Shown here: positions 18,574 through 26,969 of the stretch, one piece after another
Layout: every line of letters begins with the position of its first letter
How positions within the stretch are numbered: the stretch's first letter is position 1
Assembly (NCBI RefSeq): GCF_002014965.1
Contig: NZ_MUXT01000008.1
Location: 364,678-428,677, forward strand
From: Moraxella canis
GTDB lineage: Bacteria; Pseudomonadota; Gammaproteobacteria; Pseudomonadales; Moraxellaceae
Reading direction: 5' to 3'
DNA: 64,000 nt
Notes under the pieces: model-generated
What the model saw: only the letters and a program-made list of their open reading frames with translations
Told to the model about the DNA's origin: nothing
Database searches by the model: none
Translations under genes and position numbers: made by a program

Positions 18574-19318
18574 CAGACCAAAAAAGCCGGCTTCCGCCTT
18601 ACGGCGCATGGCATCAAAAGTCTTAAAAGTCATTGCACTGGGTGGCGCTGTGATTATTATCGGTGCAGCGAGCGCTTTGACGCCTATGTTTGCTAATGTT
18701 GGCGGCGGTCTGCTCAATCTGTATTCTGCCCTCACCCTACCTGCCGTCCAAGATGAAGCCAAAAGCATCGTCGTGCTCGGTGGTGGATTGACCAAAAACC
18801 CAACTGGCGCAATCAGTCTAAACCACTTCACCCAAAGCCGTGCAGATGCCACCATTCGCCTACATGAGACGCATCCTTTGAGCATTATTACCAGTGGGGC
18901 TGAATCGCCATGGCTGCGCGACTATTTGATTGAGCACATCGGCAAGGCTAAGGCAGTGATCATTAACGAAAACGCCAGTATGAATACTTGCGAAAATGCC
19001 GTTTTTACCGCCAAATTACTCAGCTATCACGAGCTACCAACGACAGTGTATTTGGTGACAGATCGCTATCATATGGCTCGAGCGCGTCGCCAATTTGCCA
19101 AAGCGGGCATCGCTACCATACCTGCACCTGCACCTCTTGCCATCAGTACCAGTTGGCAAAATCCTAAAGACAATTTGATCCATACGCGCCGCACCATCTA
19201 TGAACTGGCAGCGCTGGCGCGAGACATTGCCATTCCCCAAACCAATTGTCGCACCACCGATGAGATCAGCATCGAAGAGATCAGCACCCCTCGCCGTCAG
19301 CCCAAATTATTTTTATAA
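18551..19318 (+). CDS. YdcF/SanA/ElyC family (DUF218) membrane-anchored protein
   Basis: A 255-residue protein with one hydrophobic N-terminal helix (about residues 20-45), followed by a soluble DUF218 domain: SIVVLGGGLTKNP, SRADATIRLHET, IITSGAESPWLRDYL, then NASMNTCENAVFTAKLL and VYLVTDRYHMARARRQF. Members such as ElyC and SanA take part in envelope integrity and peptidoglycan or lipid-carrier metabolism. Overlap with the 3' end of murB fits an envelope role. The start is uncertain: GTG at 18533, ATG at 18551 or ATG at 18557. No catalytic mechanism is established for the family. Confidence 0.85.
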   Translation: MLMAATINRPKKPASALRRMASKVLKVIALGGAVIIIGAASALTPMFANVGGGLLNLYSALTLPAVQDEAKSIVVLGGGLTKNPTGAISLNHFTQSRADATIRLHETHPLSIITSGAESPWLRDYLIEHIGKAKAVIINENASMNTCENAVFTAKLLSYHELPTTVYLVTDRYHMARARRQFAKAGIATIPAPAPLAISTSWQNPKDNLIHTRRTIYELAALARDIAIPQTNCRTTDEISIEEISTPRRQPKLFL

Positions 19319-19436
19319 CCGCTTTTTTATAACCGCTTGGATTAATTTGTCATAAAAATCTTAGCATGATGACAGCCTACAATTCGCGATCAGTGCTCAA
19401 ATATGACAAAATTGTGCCAATTTTTATAAAAAATCC

Positions 19437-19464
19437 TTGCATTTGTAAAAAATTCGTCTATAAT
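19437..19464 (+). promoter_or_regulatory. Promoter of the tandem tRNA-Ser genes
   Basis: TTGCAT (19437-19442) and TATAAT (19459-19464) are 16 bases apart. The -10 box ends 10 bases before the first tRNA-Ser. Confidence 0.7.
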
Positions 19465-19474
19465 ACGACGCATT

Positions 19475-19565
19475 GGAAGCTTGGCAGAGCGGTTGAATGC
19501 ACCGGTCTTGAAAACCGGCGTGGGTTCATAGCCCACCGAGAGTTCGAATCTCTCAGCTTCCGCCA
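19475..19565 (+). tRNA. tRNA-Ser (anticodon TGA), copy 1, CCA encoded
   Basis: A 91-base class II tRNA. The acceptor arm is GGAAGCT/AGCTTCC, the anticodon stem-loop is CCGGTCTTGAAAACCGG (TGA, serine), a long variable arm is formed by GTGGGTTCATAGCCCAC, and the T-arm is TTCGAATC. CCA is encoded. Confidence 0.97.
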
Positions 19566-19591
19566 TATTTTTTTATTGACACACCGCTTAC

Positions 19592-19682
19592 GGAAGCTTG
19601 GCAGAGCGGTTGAATGCACCGGTCTTGAAAACCGGCGTGGGTTCATAGCCCACCGAGAGTTCGAATCTCTCAGCTTCCGCCA
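19592..19682 (+). tRNA. tRNA-Ser (anticodon TGA), copy 2, identical to copy 1
   Basis: Base-for-base identical to the tRNA at 19475-19565, separated from it by 26 bases. It has its own encoded CCA and is followed by a strong hairpin terminator. A recent tandem duplication, or ongoing homogenisation, explains the identity. Confidence 0.97.
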
Positions 19683-19688
19683 TTATTC

Positions 19689-19727
19689 AAATCGCCTTAT
19701 CTTATAGATAAGGCGATTTTTATTTTT
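19689..19727 (+). terminator. Terminator of the tRNA-Ser pair
   Basis: The perfect 14-bp stem AAATCGCCTTATCT/AGATAAGGCGATTT has a 3-base loop and is followed by a T-rich run. Confidence 0.9.
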
Positions 19728-19880
19728 GAGAGTATTTAGGCTCACTTAGATGAATTAAAATACCAAAGATGCCGTGGCATTATTTGCCAATTAATCAAGA
19801 TTTTTTATAGAAAATTTGCTAAAATTATCGGTTTATTTGATCAGAATTTTCCACTTTTATAATTTATCCATAGGCAATCG

Positions 19881-21608
19881 ATGAACATTCAAGCAATTTT
19901 AAACACTAAAATTAAAGAGGCGATGATCGCAGCCGGCGCAGGCAGCGAGGTTGAGGCATTGGTGCGTCAATCCAATAAAGCACAATTTGGGGACTATCAA
20001 GCCAATGGCATCATGGGTGCTGCCAAAAAACTGGGTATGAATCCGCGAGAATTTGCCCAAAAGGTGCTTGATCATTTAAGCATTGACGATATCGCCGATA
20101 AGCTTGAGATTGCAGGTCCTGGATTTATTAATATTTTCTTAAAAAATGAGTGGATATCTGCCCATGCCAATCAAGCCAACATCAGCAGCGCTTTGGGTGT
20201 AACTGCTGCCCAAACTGACACTGTGGTGGTTGATTATTCTTCTCCAAATGTCGCCAAAGAGATGCATGTCGGTCATCTGCGCTCAACCATCATCGGTGAC
20301 AGCGTCGTGCGTACGCTTGAGTTTTTGGGTAATACCGTCATCCGCGCCAACCATGTGGGCGACTGGGGCACGCAGTTTGGTATGCTGATTGCTTATCTTG
20401 AAAAGGTAGAAAATGATGATGCCAAGGATTTGGATTTATCTGATTTAGAGGCGTTTTATCGCGCGGCAAAACAAGCCTATGACAGCGATGAAGCCTTTGC
20501 TGAAAAGTCGCGTCATTATGTGGTCAAGCTCCAAAGCGGTGATGAGTATTGCTTGGCAATGTGGCGAAAGCTTGTGGACATCACCATGGCGCAATGTCAG
20601 CGCACCTATGACCGCCTGAATGTCACCTTAACGCGTGACGATACCATGGGTGAAAGCCTATATAATCCAATGCTTCCCAAGATCGTTCAAGCACTCAAAG
20701 ACAAAGGCTTGGCGGTCGAAGATGACGGCGCCGTGGTGGTCTTTTTGGATGAATTTAAAAATAAAGAAGGCGATCCGATGGGCGTCATCATCCAAAAAAA
20801 GGATGGTGGCTATCTTTACACGACCACCGACATCGCCGCGGCAACTTACCGCTATCAGACGCTTCACGCCGACCGCGTGATCTTGTTCACCGATGCGCGC
20901 CAAACCCTGCACGCTCAGCAAGCATGGCTGATCACACGTAAAGCGGGATTTGTGCCTGATGAATTTATCATGGAGCATTTTACCTTTGGTATGATGCTTG
21001 GTAAAGATGGCAAACCTTTCAAAACACGCACAGGCGGCACAGTGAAGCTTGCCGATCTGCTTGATGAGGCGATCGAGCGCGCGACCGCTTTAATTGACCA
21101 AAAAAATCCCGATCTTAGCGCCGAAGAAAAGCAGGCTGTGGTCGAGGCAGTTGCTATTGGTGCGGTCAAATATTCTGACCTTTCCAAAAATCGTAACACT
21201 GACTATGTGTTTGATTGGGATAATATGTTGTCATTTGAGGGCAATACCGCACCTTATATGCAATATGCCCATACGCGCGTTCGCTCGATTTTTGCGCGTG
21301 CAGGGCTTGATATGGCAGCCATCAGTGGTGAGATCGTAATCAGCGAAGATAAAGAGCGAGCCTTGGCGGTCAAGCTGCTTCAATTTGAAGAAGTGCTGTT
21401 ATTGGTTGCCAAAGACGGTCTGCCACATCTATTGTGCCAATACCTGTTTGAATTGGCGGGCATTTTCTCAAGTTTTTATGAAGCCTGCCCAATCCTAAGT
21501 GTTGATGATGAGATCAAGGCTTCTCGCCTGCTGCTTGCTGCGCTTACCGCCAAAACCTTAAAACAAGGTCTTGATTTGCTTGGCATTAAGACCGTAGAAA
21601 AAATGTAA
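19881..21608 (+). CDS. argS: Arginine--tRNA ligase
   Basis: A 575-residue class I aminoacyl-tRNA synthetase (577 in E. coli). It has the N-terminal Arg-tRNA additional domain (about 1-110), then the catalytic domain opening with [20 protein letters not shown], whose HVGH is the HIGH-type motif. [12 protein letters not shown] follows, and [18 protein letters not shown] occupies the KMSKS region (a canonical KMSKS is absent, as in most ArgRS). The C-terminal DALR anticodon-binding domain (about 455-575) ends in [12 protein letters not shown]. It stands alone and is followed by a hairpin terminator. Confidence 0.97.
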   Translation: MNIQAILNTKIKEAMIAAGAGSEVEALVRQSNKAQFGDYQANGIMGAAKKLGMNPREFAQKVLDHLSIDDIADKLEIAGPGFINIFLKNEWISAHANQANISSALGVTAAQTDTVVVDYSSPNVAKEMHVGHLRSTIIGDSVVRTLEFLGNTVIRANHVGDWGTQFGMLIAYLEKVENDDAKDLDLSDLEAFYRAAKQAYDSDEAFAEKSRHYVVKLQSGDEYCLAMWRKLVDITMAQCQRTYDRLNVTLTRDDTMGESLYNPMLPKIVQALKDKGLAVEDDGAVVVFLDEFKNKEGDPMGVIIQKKDGGYLYTTTDIAAATYRYQTLHADRVILFTDARQTLHAQQAWLITRKAGFVPDEFIMEHFTFGMMLGKDGKPFKTRTGGTVKLADLLDEAIERATALIDQKNPDLSAEEKQAVVEAVAIGAVKYSDLSKNRNTDYVFDWDNMLSFEGNTAPYMQYAHTRVRSIFARAGLDMAAISGEIVISEDKERALAVKLLQFEEVLLLVAKDGLPHLLCQYLFELAGIFSSFYEACPILSVDDEIKASRLLLAALTAKTLKQGLDLLGIKTVEKM

Positions 21609-21617
21609 AGCGCGTTT

Positions 21618-21650
21618 TCATCCCCTGATATCTTCAGGGGGTGATTTTTA
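21618..21650 (+). terminator. Terminator after argS
   Basis: The stem TCATCCCCTGA pairs with TCAGGGGGTGA (one G-T pair) and is followed by TTTTTA. Confidence 0.8.
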
Positions 21651-21751
21651 GCACAAGCCATCTTAGCATTCATGATTGCCTGCTGCCTTTACTGTTTTGG
21701 CGATATTTTGTGCTACAATATTGATCAATCGGTTGACATCCAAGGTGTGAT

Positions 21752-22450
21752 ATGTATAGCGTTCATCATGAGCCGCATTTTAGTAATCGCAACAATTGGC
21801 TGCGCGCAACTGTGCTTGGCGCCAATGATGGCTTGATCAGCACCGCAAGCTTATTGATGGGCGTGGCAGCAGCAGGAACACAAACCCAAACTTTGATTCT
21901 GACTGGCATGGCATCGCTCATCGCTGGCGCCATCAGTATGGCGGCGGGTGAATATGTATCGGTTTCCTCACAGTCGGATACCGAGCAAGCAGACCTACTC
22001 AAAGAGCAGCATGAACTTACCCATAATCCCGAAAGAGAGCTTATGGAGCTCACCGAGATTTATAAGCGGCGCGGTCTTGATGCCAAGCTTGCTAAGAAAG
22101 TTGCGATCGCCTTGACGGAGCATAACGCACTTGAGGCGCACGCTCGTGATGAAATTGGGCTCAATGACGAGACCGCAGCCAATCCGCTCCAAGCAGCCAT
22201 CGCATCTGGCTTATCTTTTATCGCTGGGGCGATATTACCTGTCTTGTGCGTGTATCTTGCCTCGCATGAGGTGCTGATCGGTGCCTTATGGGCGACGACG
22301 CTGATTGGACTGGCAGCACTGGGATATTTATCAGCACGCCTCGGCGGTGCCAAACCCTTGCCTGCTGTCATTCGCATTATCATCTGGGGCGTGATAGCCT
22401 TGGCAGCCACTCAGCTTATCGGTCAGCTTTTTGATGTGACTATGGCTTGA
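21752..22450 (+). CDS. VIT1/CCC1-family membrane transporter (putative iron/manganese)
   Basis: A 232-residue inner-membrane protein of the VIT1/CCC1 family. It opens with the family signature RNNWLRATVLGANDGLISTA, contains the second conserved helix with GAISMAAGEYVSVSSQSDTE, a charged cytoplasmic stretch (about 90-150, rich in Glu) and three hydrophobic helices at the C-terminus. Eukaryotic members move Fe2+ or Mn2+ out of the cytosol. The bacterial substrate is not established. It is a single gene, convergent with the YeeE pair. Confidence 0.9.
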   Translation: MYSVHHEPHFSNRNNWLRATVLGANDGLISTASLLMGVAAAGTQTQTLILTGMASLIAGAISMAAGEYVSVSSQSDTEQADLLKEQHELTHNPERELMELTEIYKRRGLDAKLAKKVAIALTEHNALEAHARDEIGLNDETAANPLQAAIASGLSFIAGAILPVLCVYLASHEVLIGALWATTLIGLAALGYLSARLGGAKPLPAVIRIIIWGVIALAATQLIGQLFDVTMA

Positions 22451-22542
22451 TGAGCCTATAAATTTGACATGAGCTAACATTGATCAGCATCGGTCATGAT
22501 GTTTATGTTTAATGTATCTGCGTTAGCAAAATCGTGATTGAT

Positions 22543-22980
22543 TTAAAATTTACTACGCTTAGCATCCTTAAACCAATCAAAGCCAAGCATCGCCATCATC
22601 ATAGGAATCATAAAATACAGCACCTGAAATTTACCCAAGCCGATTAGTGATAAAACTGGCGCAGGACAAATACCCACCAAGCCCCAACCGACGCCAAATA
22701 TGGCAGCGCCAACAATAAGCGCTTTATCAATGTGTGCGGCGGTAGGTAAATCAAACTTAGCATCATGATATGTCCGTGAATGATGCACGGCAAGCTGAAA
22801 AGGAATGATGGCAACACCAATCGCCCCCAGCATGACCAATGCCAAGCTTGGATCCCACTCACCAAAAATATCCAAAAAACCAATCACTTTGGCAGGATTT
22901 GCCATACCTGACAACAACAGCCCTGCCCCAAATACCATCCCAAAAATCAGCGCACAGATATTTTTTATTTTAGTCGTCAT
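22543..22980 (-). CDS. YeeE/YedE-type half protein, second subunit (DUF6691)
   Basis: A 145-residue membrane protein with about four helices and the conserved stretches GMVFGAGLLLSGMANPAKV, GAAIFGVGWGLVGICPAPV and FMIPMMMAMLGF. It is the C-terminal half of a split YeeE/YedE transporter, homologous to the pair called PmpB or YeeE-like. Full-length YeeE imports thiosulfate. The gene overlaps or abuts the first half (22982-23392) and the two would form one channel. A divergent redox-type ArsR regulator follows upstream. The cargo, thiosulfate or another sulfur species, is inferred. Confidence 0.88.
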   Translation of the reverse strand: MTTKIKNICALIFGMVFGAGLLLSGMANPAKVIGFLDIFGEWDPSLALVMLGAIGVAIIPFQLAVHHSRTYHDAKFDLPTAAHIDKALIVGAAIFGVGWGLVGICPAPVLSLIGLGKFQVLYFMIPMMMAMLGFDWFKDAKRSKF

Positions 22981-22981
22981 A

Positions 22982-23392
22982 TCAGCCTCGTAAATATCGC
23001 ATCACAGCAACCGTTATAATCCCCGTCAGCAAAAAAGTCGCAGTCGCAGCCATAGAGCGGCGCGACAGCCGAGCCATGCCACAGATACCATGCCCGCTCG
23101 TACAGCCTGAGCCTAATCGTGTGCCAATTCCAACGAATATACCTGCAACGCCCAGCAGCCAAGCAGGCGCAGTCAGCCTAATCTCACCCAAATCCACCAA
23201 ACCAAACGCTCGAGCCATCAGGGCAGCCAAAGCAATACCGATCAAGAAGAGCAAAGTAGGAGAGGCTTTGGTTTTAGGTAAAGTCGCCATCATGCCACTG
23301 ATGCCCACGATTCTACCTGTGCTATAAAGATAACCTACGGAGGCAATGCCGATCAACACACCGCCCATCAGCGCCGATACGTAATCATTCAT
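22982..23392 (-). CDS. YeeE/YedE-type half protein, first subunit
   Basis: A 136-residue membrane protein forming the N-terminal half of a split YeeE/YedE sulfur transporter. It has GGVLIGIASVGYLYSTGRIVG, a central helix (PTLLFLIGIALAALMAR), and the hallmark GTRLGSGCTSGHGICGMARLS with conserved cysteines that bind the sulfur substrate in YeeE. It is first in a two-gene operon with 22543-22980, which starts 1 base after this stop. It is divergent from the BigR/SqrR-like regulator. Pairs of this kind are often next to sulfide-detoxification genes, but none is visible here. Confidence 0.9.
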   Translation of the reverse strand: MNDYVSALMGGVLIGIASVGYLYSTGRIVGISGMMATLPKTKASPTLLFLIGIALAALMARAFGLVDLGEIRLTAPAWLLGVAGIFVGIGTRLGSGCTSGHGICGMARLSRRSMAATATFLLTGIITVAVMRYLRG

Positions 23393-23415
23393 ACAATGCT
23401 CACTGTTTTATAATT

Positions 23416-23432
23416 TATATTATTATAATATA
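23416..23432. promoter_or_regulatory. AT-rich inverted repeat between the ArsR gene and the YeeE pair
   Basis: The perfect inverted repeat TATATTA-TTA-TAATATA lies in an extremely AT-rich 60-base stretch between the divergent genes. Its position fits an operator for the ArsR-type regulator encoded at 23476. BigR-type repressors bind AT-rich palindromes. In such AT-rich DNA a chance repeat is also possible. Confidence 0.45.
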
Positions 23433-23475
23433 TATTTTTATATATTAATAGAAATTTTTTGCTGATTATGCTAGG

Positions 23476-23814
23476 ATGGGCAAGATTTTTTATGGAAAAA
23501 AATATGAAAGAGAGGCTGCTTTGAGCGACATAAATTTTACACAGCTGCCTAAGGCTGTTTCTGTACTAAAGCTGCTTGCCAACCCCGATAGATTAAAGAT
23601 CGTTTGTGTGCTTGAAAGGCAGGCTTTGAATGTCGGTGAGATCGCGGCGCTGACCAATATCTTGCAGCCCACCTTATCGCAGCAACTGGGTATTTTGCGT
23701 CAAAGCGGGCTACTTAGCACCAAAAAACAAGGCAAATTTGTCTATTATCAGCTTGCAGATGATAAAGTCATGCACCTTATCGGTTCTTTGCATGAGCTAT
23801 ATTGTCAGCCTTAA
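23476..23814 (+). CDS. ArsR-family regulator, BigR/SqrR-like (predicted persulfide/redox sensor)
   Basis: A winged-helix repressor, 112 residues from ATG 23476 or 97 from TTG 23521. The TTG has a better ribosome-binding site (GAGAGG, 5 bases away). The core is LKLLANPDRLKIVCVLERQ, then NVGEIAALTNILQPTLSQQLGILRQSGLL, read as helix-turn-helix, then TKKQGKFVYYQLAD. It has no metal-binding CXC motif. One cysteine lies in helix 2 (KIVCVLE) and another at the C-terminus (LYCQP), the same two places as the dithiol pair of BigR/SqrR/YgaV sulfide sensors. It is divergent from the YeeE-like pair, which it probably represses. Confidence 0.85.
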   Translation: MGKIFYGKKYEREAALSDINFTQLPKAVSVLKLLANPDRLKIVCVLERQALNVGEIAALTNILQPTLSQQLGILRQSGLLSTKKQGKFVYYQLADDKVMHLIGSLHELYCQP

Positions 23815-23907
23815 TACCATCAAATAAAATCAACGATAGCGTTATGAATTGATCATCTTATCTGATTGATTTAGTTGATTGTTTAAATATTTTGAATTGT
23901 CTTAGTT

Positions 23908-24597
23908 ATGAATAACTCCCAAGCTTTTATCAAGGGCTGCCAATCGGGACTGCCTGTTGCTTTAGGCTACATTCCGGTGGCGATTGCTTTTGGTATGGCG
24001 ACAACGGCTGCCGGCTTCCCAACTTGGATCATCATTGCGATGAGTGTCTTCATTTATGCCGGTGCCAGTCAGTTTTTATTATTCGCCTCGATCATGAGCG
24101 GCGCAAGCGTGCTTGCCGTGGTAGGCTTATGTGCTTTACTTGACAGTCGTCACCTGCTGTACGCGCCCTTGATGAAGCGTCATCTTAGATCAAGTGATGG
24201 CATGATTTGGATTGCTCCGCTAATCACAGACGAAGTCTTTGCCACCGCCATGGCAAAATTAAAAGGTATTGACAATCAAAAGCCTTGGCTGATTGGACTG
24301 GCTGTCGTATCGTGGGTGTCTTGGTGGGGCGGTACCATCATCGGTGTTTTTGGCGGCAAATTATTGGCAGACTATCCGGTGATGAGTGCCACGATGAATT
24401 TTGCTTTTGTGGCGTTATTTGTTTCATTATCCACACACGCCTATGTCAGCGAACCTAGATTTCGCCCTGCTTTGATCATTGCAGCAGTCATTGCAGCGCT
24501 GTGTGTGTCTGCTGATCATAGCGAAATTGCACTGCTTGTGGCAGGATTTGGTGGCGTTCTAGCGCATTTTTTATTAGTTAAATTATTGAATTATTAA
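23908..24597 (+). CDS. azlC: AzlC-family branched-chain amino acid exporter, large subunit
   Basis: A 229-residue inner-membrane protein of the AzlC/YgaZ family. GCQSGLPVALGYIPVAIAFG opens the protein. FIYAGASQFLLFA and the DSRHLLYAPLM region are characteristic, followed by several helices to the end. With the small AzlD subunit encoded 8 bases downstream it should export branched-chain amino acids (and methionine, valine or analogues in other species). No regulator gene is attached. Whether the true substrate is leucine-type amino acids here is inferred from the family. Confidence 0.92.
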   Translation: MNNSQAFIKGCQSGLPVALGYIPVAIAFGMATTAAGFPTWIIIAMSVFIYAGASQFLLFASIMSGASVLAVVGLCALLDSRHLLYAPLMKRHLRSSDGMIWIAPLITDEVFATAMAKLKGIDNQKPWLIGLAVVSWVSWWGGTIIGVFGGKLLADYPVMSATMNFAFVALFVSLSTHAYVSEPRFRPALIIAAVIAALCVSADHSEIALLVAGFGGVLAHFLLVKLLNY

Positions 24598-24605
24598 GTC
24601 AAACT

Positions 24606-24965
24606 ATGCTCAATGAATCTGGGTTTTATACGCTGCTGATAGCGGTTGTCTGTATGGCGATCTTGACCGCCCTTTCACGATCTTTACCATTTTTACTGCC
24701 TGATGATTCCGCCATCATTCGCTTTTTTACGGCTGAGAACTCGCCTTTTGCCCCCTTGGGCGGCGCAATTATTATTGGCATGACTGTGGTACTTGCCATG
24801 CCATTTTTTACAGAGTCTGCGGATAATAGCCCACTCATCGCCAGTATTTTGGGTATCGTAGTGACCATGATTGCTACCATCAAAGGCATCAATACTGGCA
24901 TGAGCGTCATCATCGGCATGGCGGGATTTTTGGTGGGTGTGGGTATCGAAAAGTGGCTATTTTAA
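24606..24965 (+). CDS. azlD: AzlD-family small subunit of branched-chain amino acid exporter
   Basis: A 119-residue protein with four hydrophobic helices. It contains AILTALSRSLPFLLP (the AzlD-type TFxxRxxPF position), a central FAPLGGAIIIGMTVVLA and a C-terminal GMSVIIGMAGFLVGVG. It starts 8 bases after azlC and is the small partner of that exporter. It is convergent with the ferredoxin reductase gene downstream. Confidence 0.9.
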   Translation: MLNESGFYTLLIAVVCMAILTALSRSLPFLLPDDSAIIRFFTAENSPFAPLGGAIIIGMTVVLAMPFFTESADNSPLIASILGIVVTMIATIKGINTGMSVIIGMAGFLVGVGIEKWLF

Positions 24966-25041
24966 TGATAAAAGTTTTAAAGATAAAAGCCACTTGTTAC
25001 CAAACATCAATACAACCCAATCAAGCCAAGAGCGCAAGTAT

Positions 25042-25851
25042 TTACCAATAGTTTTCTACCGCAATATTGCCGACACCACGGCGATTCATGCTAAGCCCTT
25101 GTGCTTTGAGCGCTTCTTTGGTGTCTTCAACCATTTGTGGATTACCGCACAGCATGACATGCGCTTGGTTGTCGAGCGAAACACTGGCTGCCTTGGCAAG
25201 CTCACCATTATGAATTAAGCTAGGAATACGCTCAGACAAGCAGCCAGCGATTTTTTCACGCGTCACGATGGATATATAGTGAAAACGAGCAGGATCATCG
25301 ACCAATCCCCCAAAGCTTGCTTCTAATGATCGGATTTTGTCTTGATACGCCAATTCGCTTTGGGTACGCGCACTGTACACCAGCACAATGTCATCATAAT
25401 GCTCCCAAGCATACAAATCTTGTAAAATGGATAAAAATGGTGCAAGCCCCGTTCCAGTTGCTAACAGCCACAATGTTTTTGGGGTCGGTTCTTGATAGCG
25501 CGATAGCGTCAAAAATCCAAATGGCGTGGTGTTCAGATATAGTTGATCACCTGCTTGCAAATATTGAAGCTGCGAAGTAAACTCCCCATCCGGCACCACC
25601 ACCGAAAAAAATTCAAGTGACTCATCATAAGGAGACGATACCACGGAATATGCACGAAAAATCGGGGTCAGCTCCTCAGATTTGGGCTGATCTTGATAAT
25701 AAATCAGCTCATCTGCACGCAGCCCCAACCGTACAAATTGCCCTGCCTCAAACCGAAAACCCTCAGGTCTGGTCGTCGTAAAACTAAACAAATTGGGCGA
25801 CCAAACTGTCTTTGATAGCACCGTCAATGCCACTGCTTTGTCATCACTCAT
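25042..25851 (-). CDS. fpr: Ferredoxin--NADP(+) reductase
   Basis: A 269-residue FAD flavoenzyme that moves electrons between NADPH and ferredoxin or flavodoxin. The FAD site has FRAYSVVSSPYDE (an RxYS motif), then EFTSQLQYLQAGDQLYL. The NADP-binding domain shows WLLATGTGLAPFLSIL and the AHVMLCGNPQMVEDTK motif, and it ends in GNIAVENYW with the C-terminal aromatic residue typical of the bacterial subclass. It is divergent from the peroxiredoxin-glutaredoxin gene, and the shared 221-base upstream region may be controlled by oxidative stress. Confidence 0.93.
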   Translation of the reverse strand: MSDDKAVALTVLSKTVWSPNLFSFTTTRPEGFRFEAGQFVRLGLRADELIYYQDQPKSEELTPIFRAYSVVSSPYDESLEFFSVVVPDGEFTSQLQYLQAGDQLYLNTTPFGFLTLSRYQEPTPKTLWLLATGTGLAPFLSILQDLYAWEHYDDIVLVYSARTQSELAYQDKIRSLEASFGGLVDDPARFHYISIVTREKIAGCLSERIPSLIHNGELAKAASVSLDNQAHVMLCGNPQMVEDTKEALKAQGLSMNRRGVGNIAVENYW

Positions 25852-26072
25852 AAGTGTCTCTTTATAGTTTTAATCTTAATGACCAATGTCATCTTCATCA
25901 CAGACATCAGCCGTTTCATCGTGTATTTTGACCGATAATTCAGCTTTAGTCAAATCATCACGCCCCCATCAGACGCCAAAAACCACCTTAAAATCACCGC
26001 TTGAAAAATTGATCAACATCCCCATATAGATCAGCAGTATAGATTTTTATCACAACTGTTAAAGGAAATTGT

Positions 26073-26822
26073 ATGGCTTTTAAAGACATGACAGGGCAAA
26101 AAGTCCCAAACGCTGTATTTCGTACGCGCCAAGGTGATCAGTGGGTGAATGTTAGCACTGATGAGCTTTTTGGTGGCAAGAAAGTAGTGGTTTTTTCATT
26201 GCCGGGTGCGTTTACGCCGACATGCTCATCGACGCATCTACCGCGCTATAATGAATTGGCAGGTGAATTCAAAAAATTGGGCGTTGATGATATTTTATGT
26301 GTCTCGGTGAATGACACCTTTGTGATGAATGCTTGGGCAGCTGACCAAGAAAGCGATAAAATTACTTTGATCCCAGATGGGAATGGTGAATTTACCGAGG
26401 GTATGGGTCGCTTGGTAGGCAAAGAGGATTTGGGCTTTGGTAAGCGTTCATGGCGTTATTCAATGCTAGTTGATGATGGCGTGATTGTCAAAATCTTTGA
26501 TGAGCCAGAAAAAGACGGTGACCCATTTGAAGTTTCTGATGCCGATACCATGATTAAATTCTTAAATCCTGACTGGGAAGACAAGCCTTCAGTGACCATC
26601 ATCACCAAGCCAGGCTGTGCTTTTTGTGCCAAAGCTAAAGAAGCTCTGAAGTCTCGTGGCGTCGCTTATGAAGAAGTGGTACTTGGCCGAGATGCTAGTA
26701 TGACAAGTGTTCGCGCCATTACTGGTCGTGAGACCGTTCCGCAAGTCTTTATCGGAGGCAAACACATCGGCGGTTCTGAAGAGCTTGAAACTTATTTGGC
26801 AAGTGATGACTGCGCCGTTTAA
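26073..26822 (+). CDS. Peroxiredoxin-glutaredoxin fusion (hybrid Prx5)
   Basis: A 249-residue fusion. Residues 1 to about 165 are a Prx5-type peroxiredoxin with peroxidatic Cys51 in PGAFTPTCSSTHLPRY. Residues about 172-249 are a glutaredoxin with the redox motif CAFC in ITKPGCAFCAKAKEAL and the GSH-binding TVPQVFIGGKHIGGSEEL. In Haemophilus and Neisseria such hybrids use glutathione directly to reduce peroxides. There is no signal peptide. AAAGGAAATTGT precedes the ATG. It is divergent from fpr, and a perfect terminator follows. Confidence 0.95.
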   Translation: MAFKDMTGQKVPNAVFRTRQGDQWVNVSTDELFGGKKVVVFSLPGAFTPTCSSTHLPRYNELAGEFKKLGVDDILCVSVNDTFVMNAWAADQESDKITLIPDGNGEFTEGMGRLVGKEDLGFGKRSWRYSMLVDDGVIVKIFDEPEKDGDPFEVSDADTMIKFLNPDWEDKPSVTIITKPGCAFCAKAKEALKSRGVAYEEVVLGRDASMTSVRAITGRETVPQVFIGGKHIGGSEELETYLASDDCAV

Positions 26823-26841
26823 TTTTCTGACGATACGATAA

Positions 26842-26872
26842 AAAGAGCTTACAACTAAGCTCTTTTTTTTAT
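26842..26872 (+). terminator. Terminator after the peroxiredoxin-glutaredoxin gene
   Basis: The perfect 10-bp stem AAAGAGCTTA/TAAGCTCTTT has a 4-base loop and is followed by an eight-T run. Confidence 0.92.
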
Positions 26873-26917
26873 TTGATCTTTAACTGCCAGTGATATGATT
26901 AAGACTGATACACCCCT

Positions 26918-26949
26918 ATAAATAAGCACCCATTTGGGCGCTTATTTAT
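26918..26949 (-). terminator. Stem-loop downstream of nuoN, probable end of the nuo operon
   Basis: The perfect ATAAATAAGC/GCTTATTTAT stem, extended by an inner CCC/GGG, lies 21 bases beyond the nuoN stop. The following minus-strand sequence has only a short run of T, so termination is likely but not certain. Confidence 0.6.
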
Positions 26950-26969
26950 CTTTATGATACTCAGATCAC

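Noticed and set aside
19475..19682. Repeat unit considered as a short CRISPR-like or mobile repeat
   Set aside because: Each copy folds as a complete tRNA-Ser with encoded CCA; no spacers of constant length and no cas genes.
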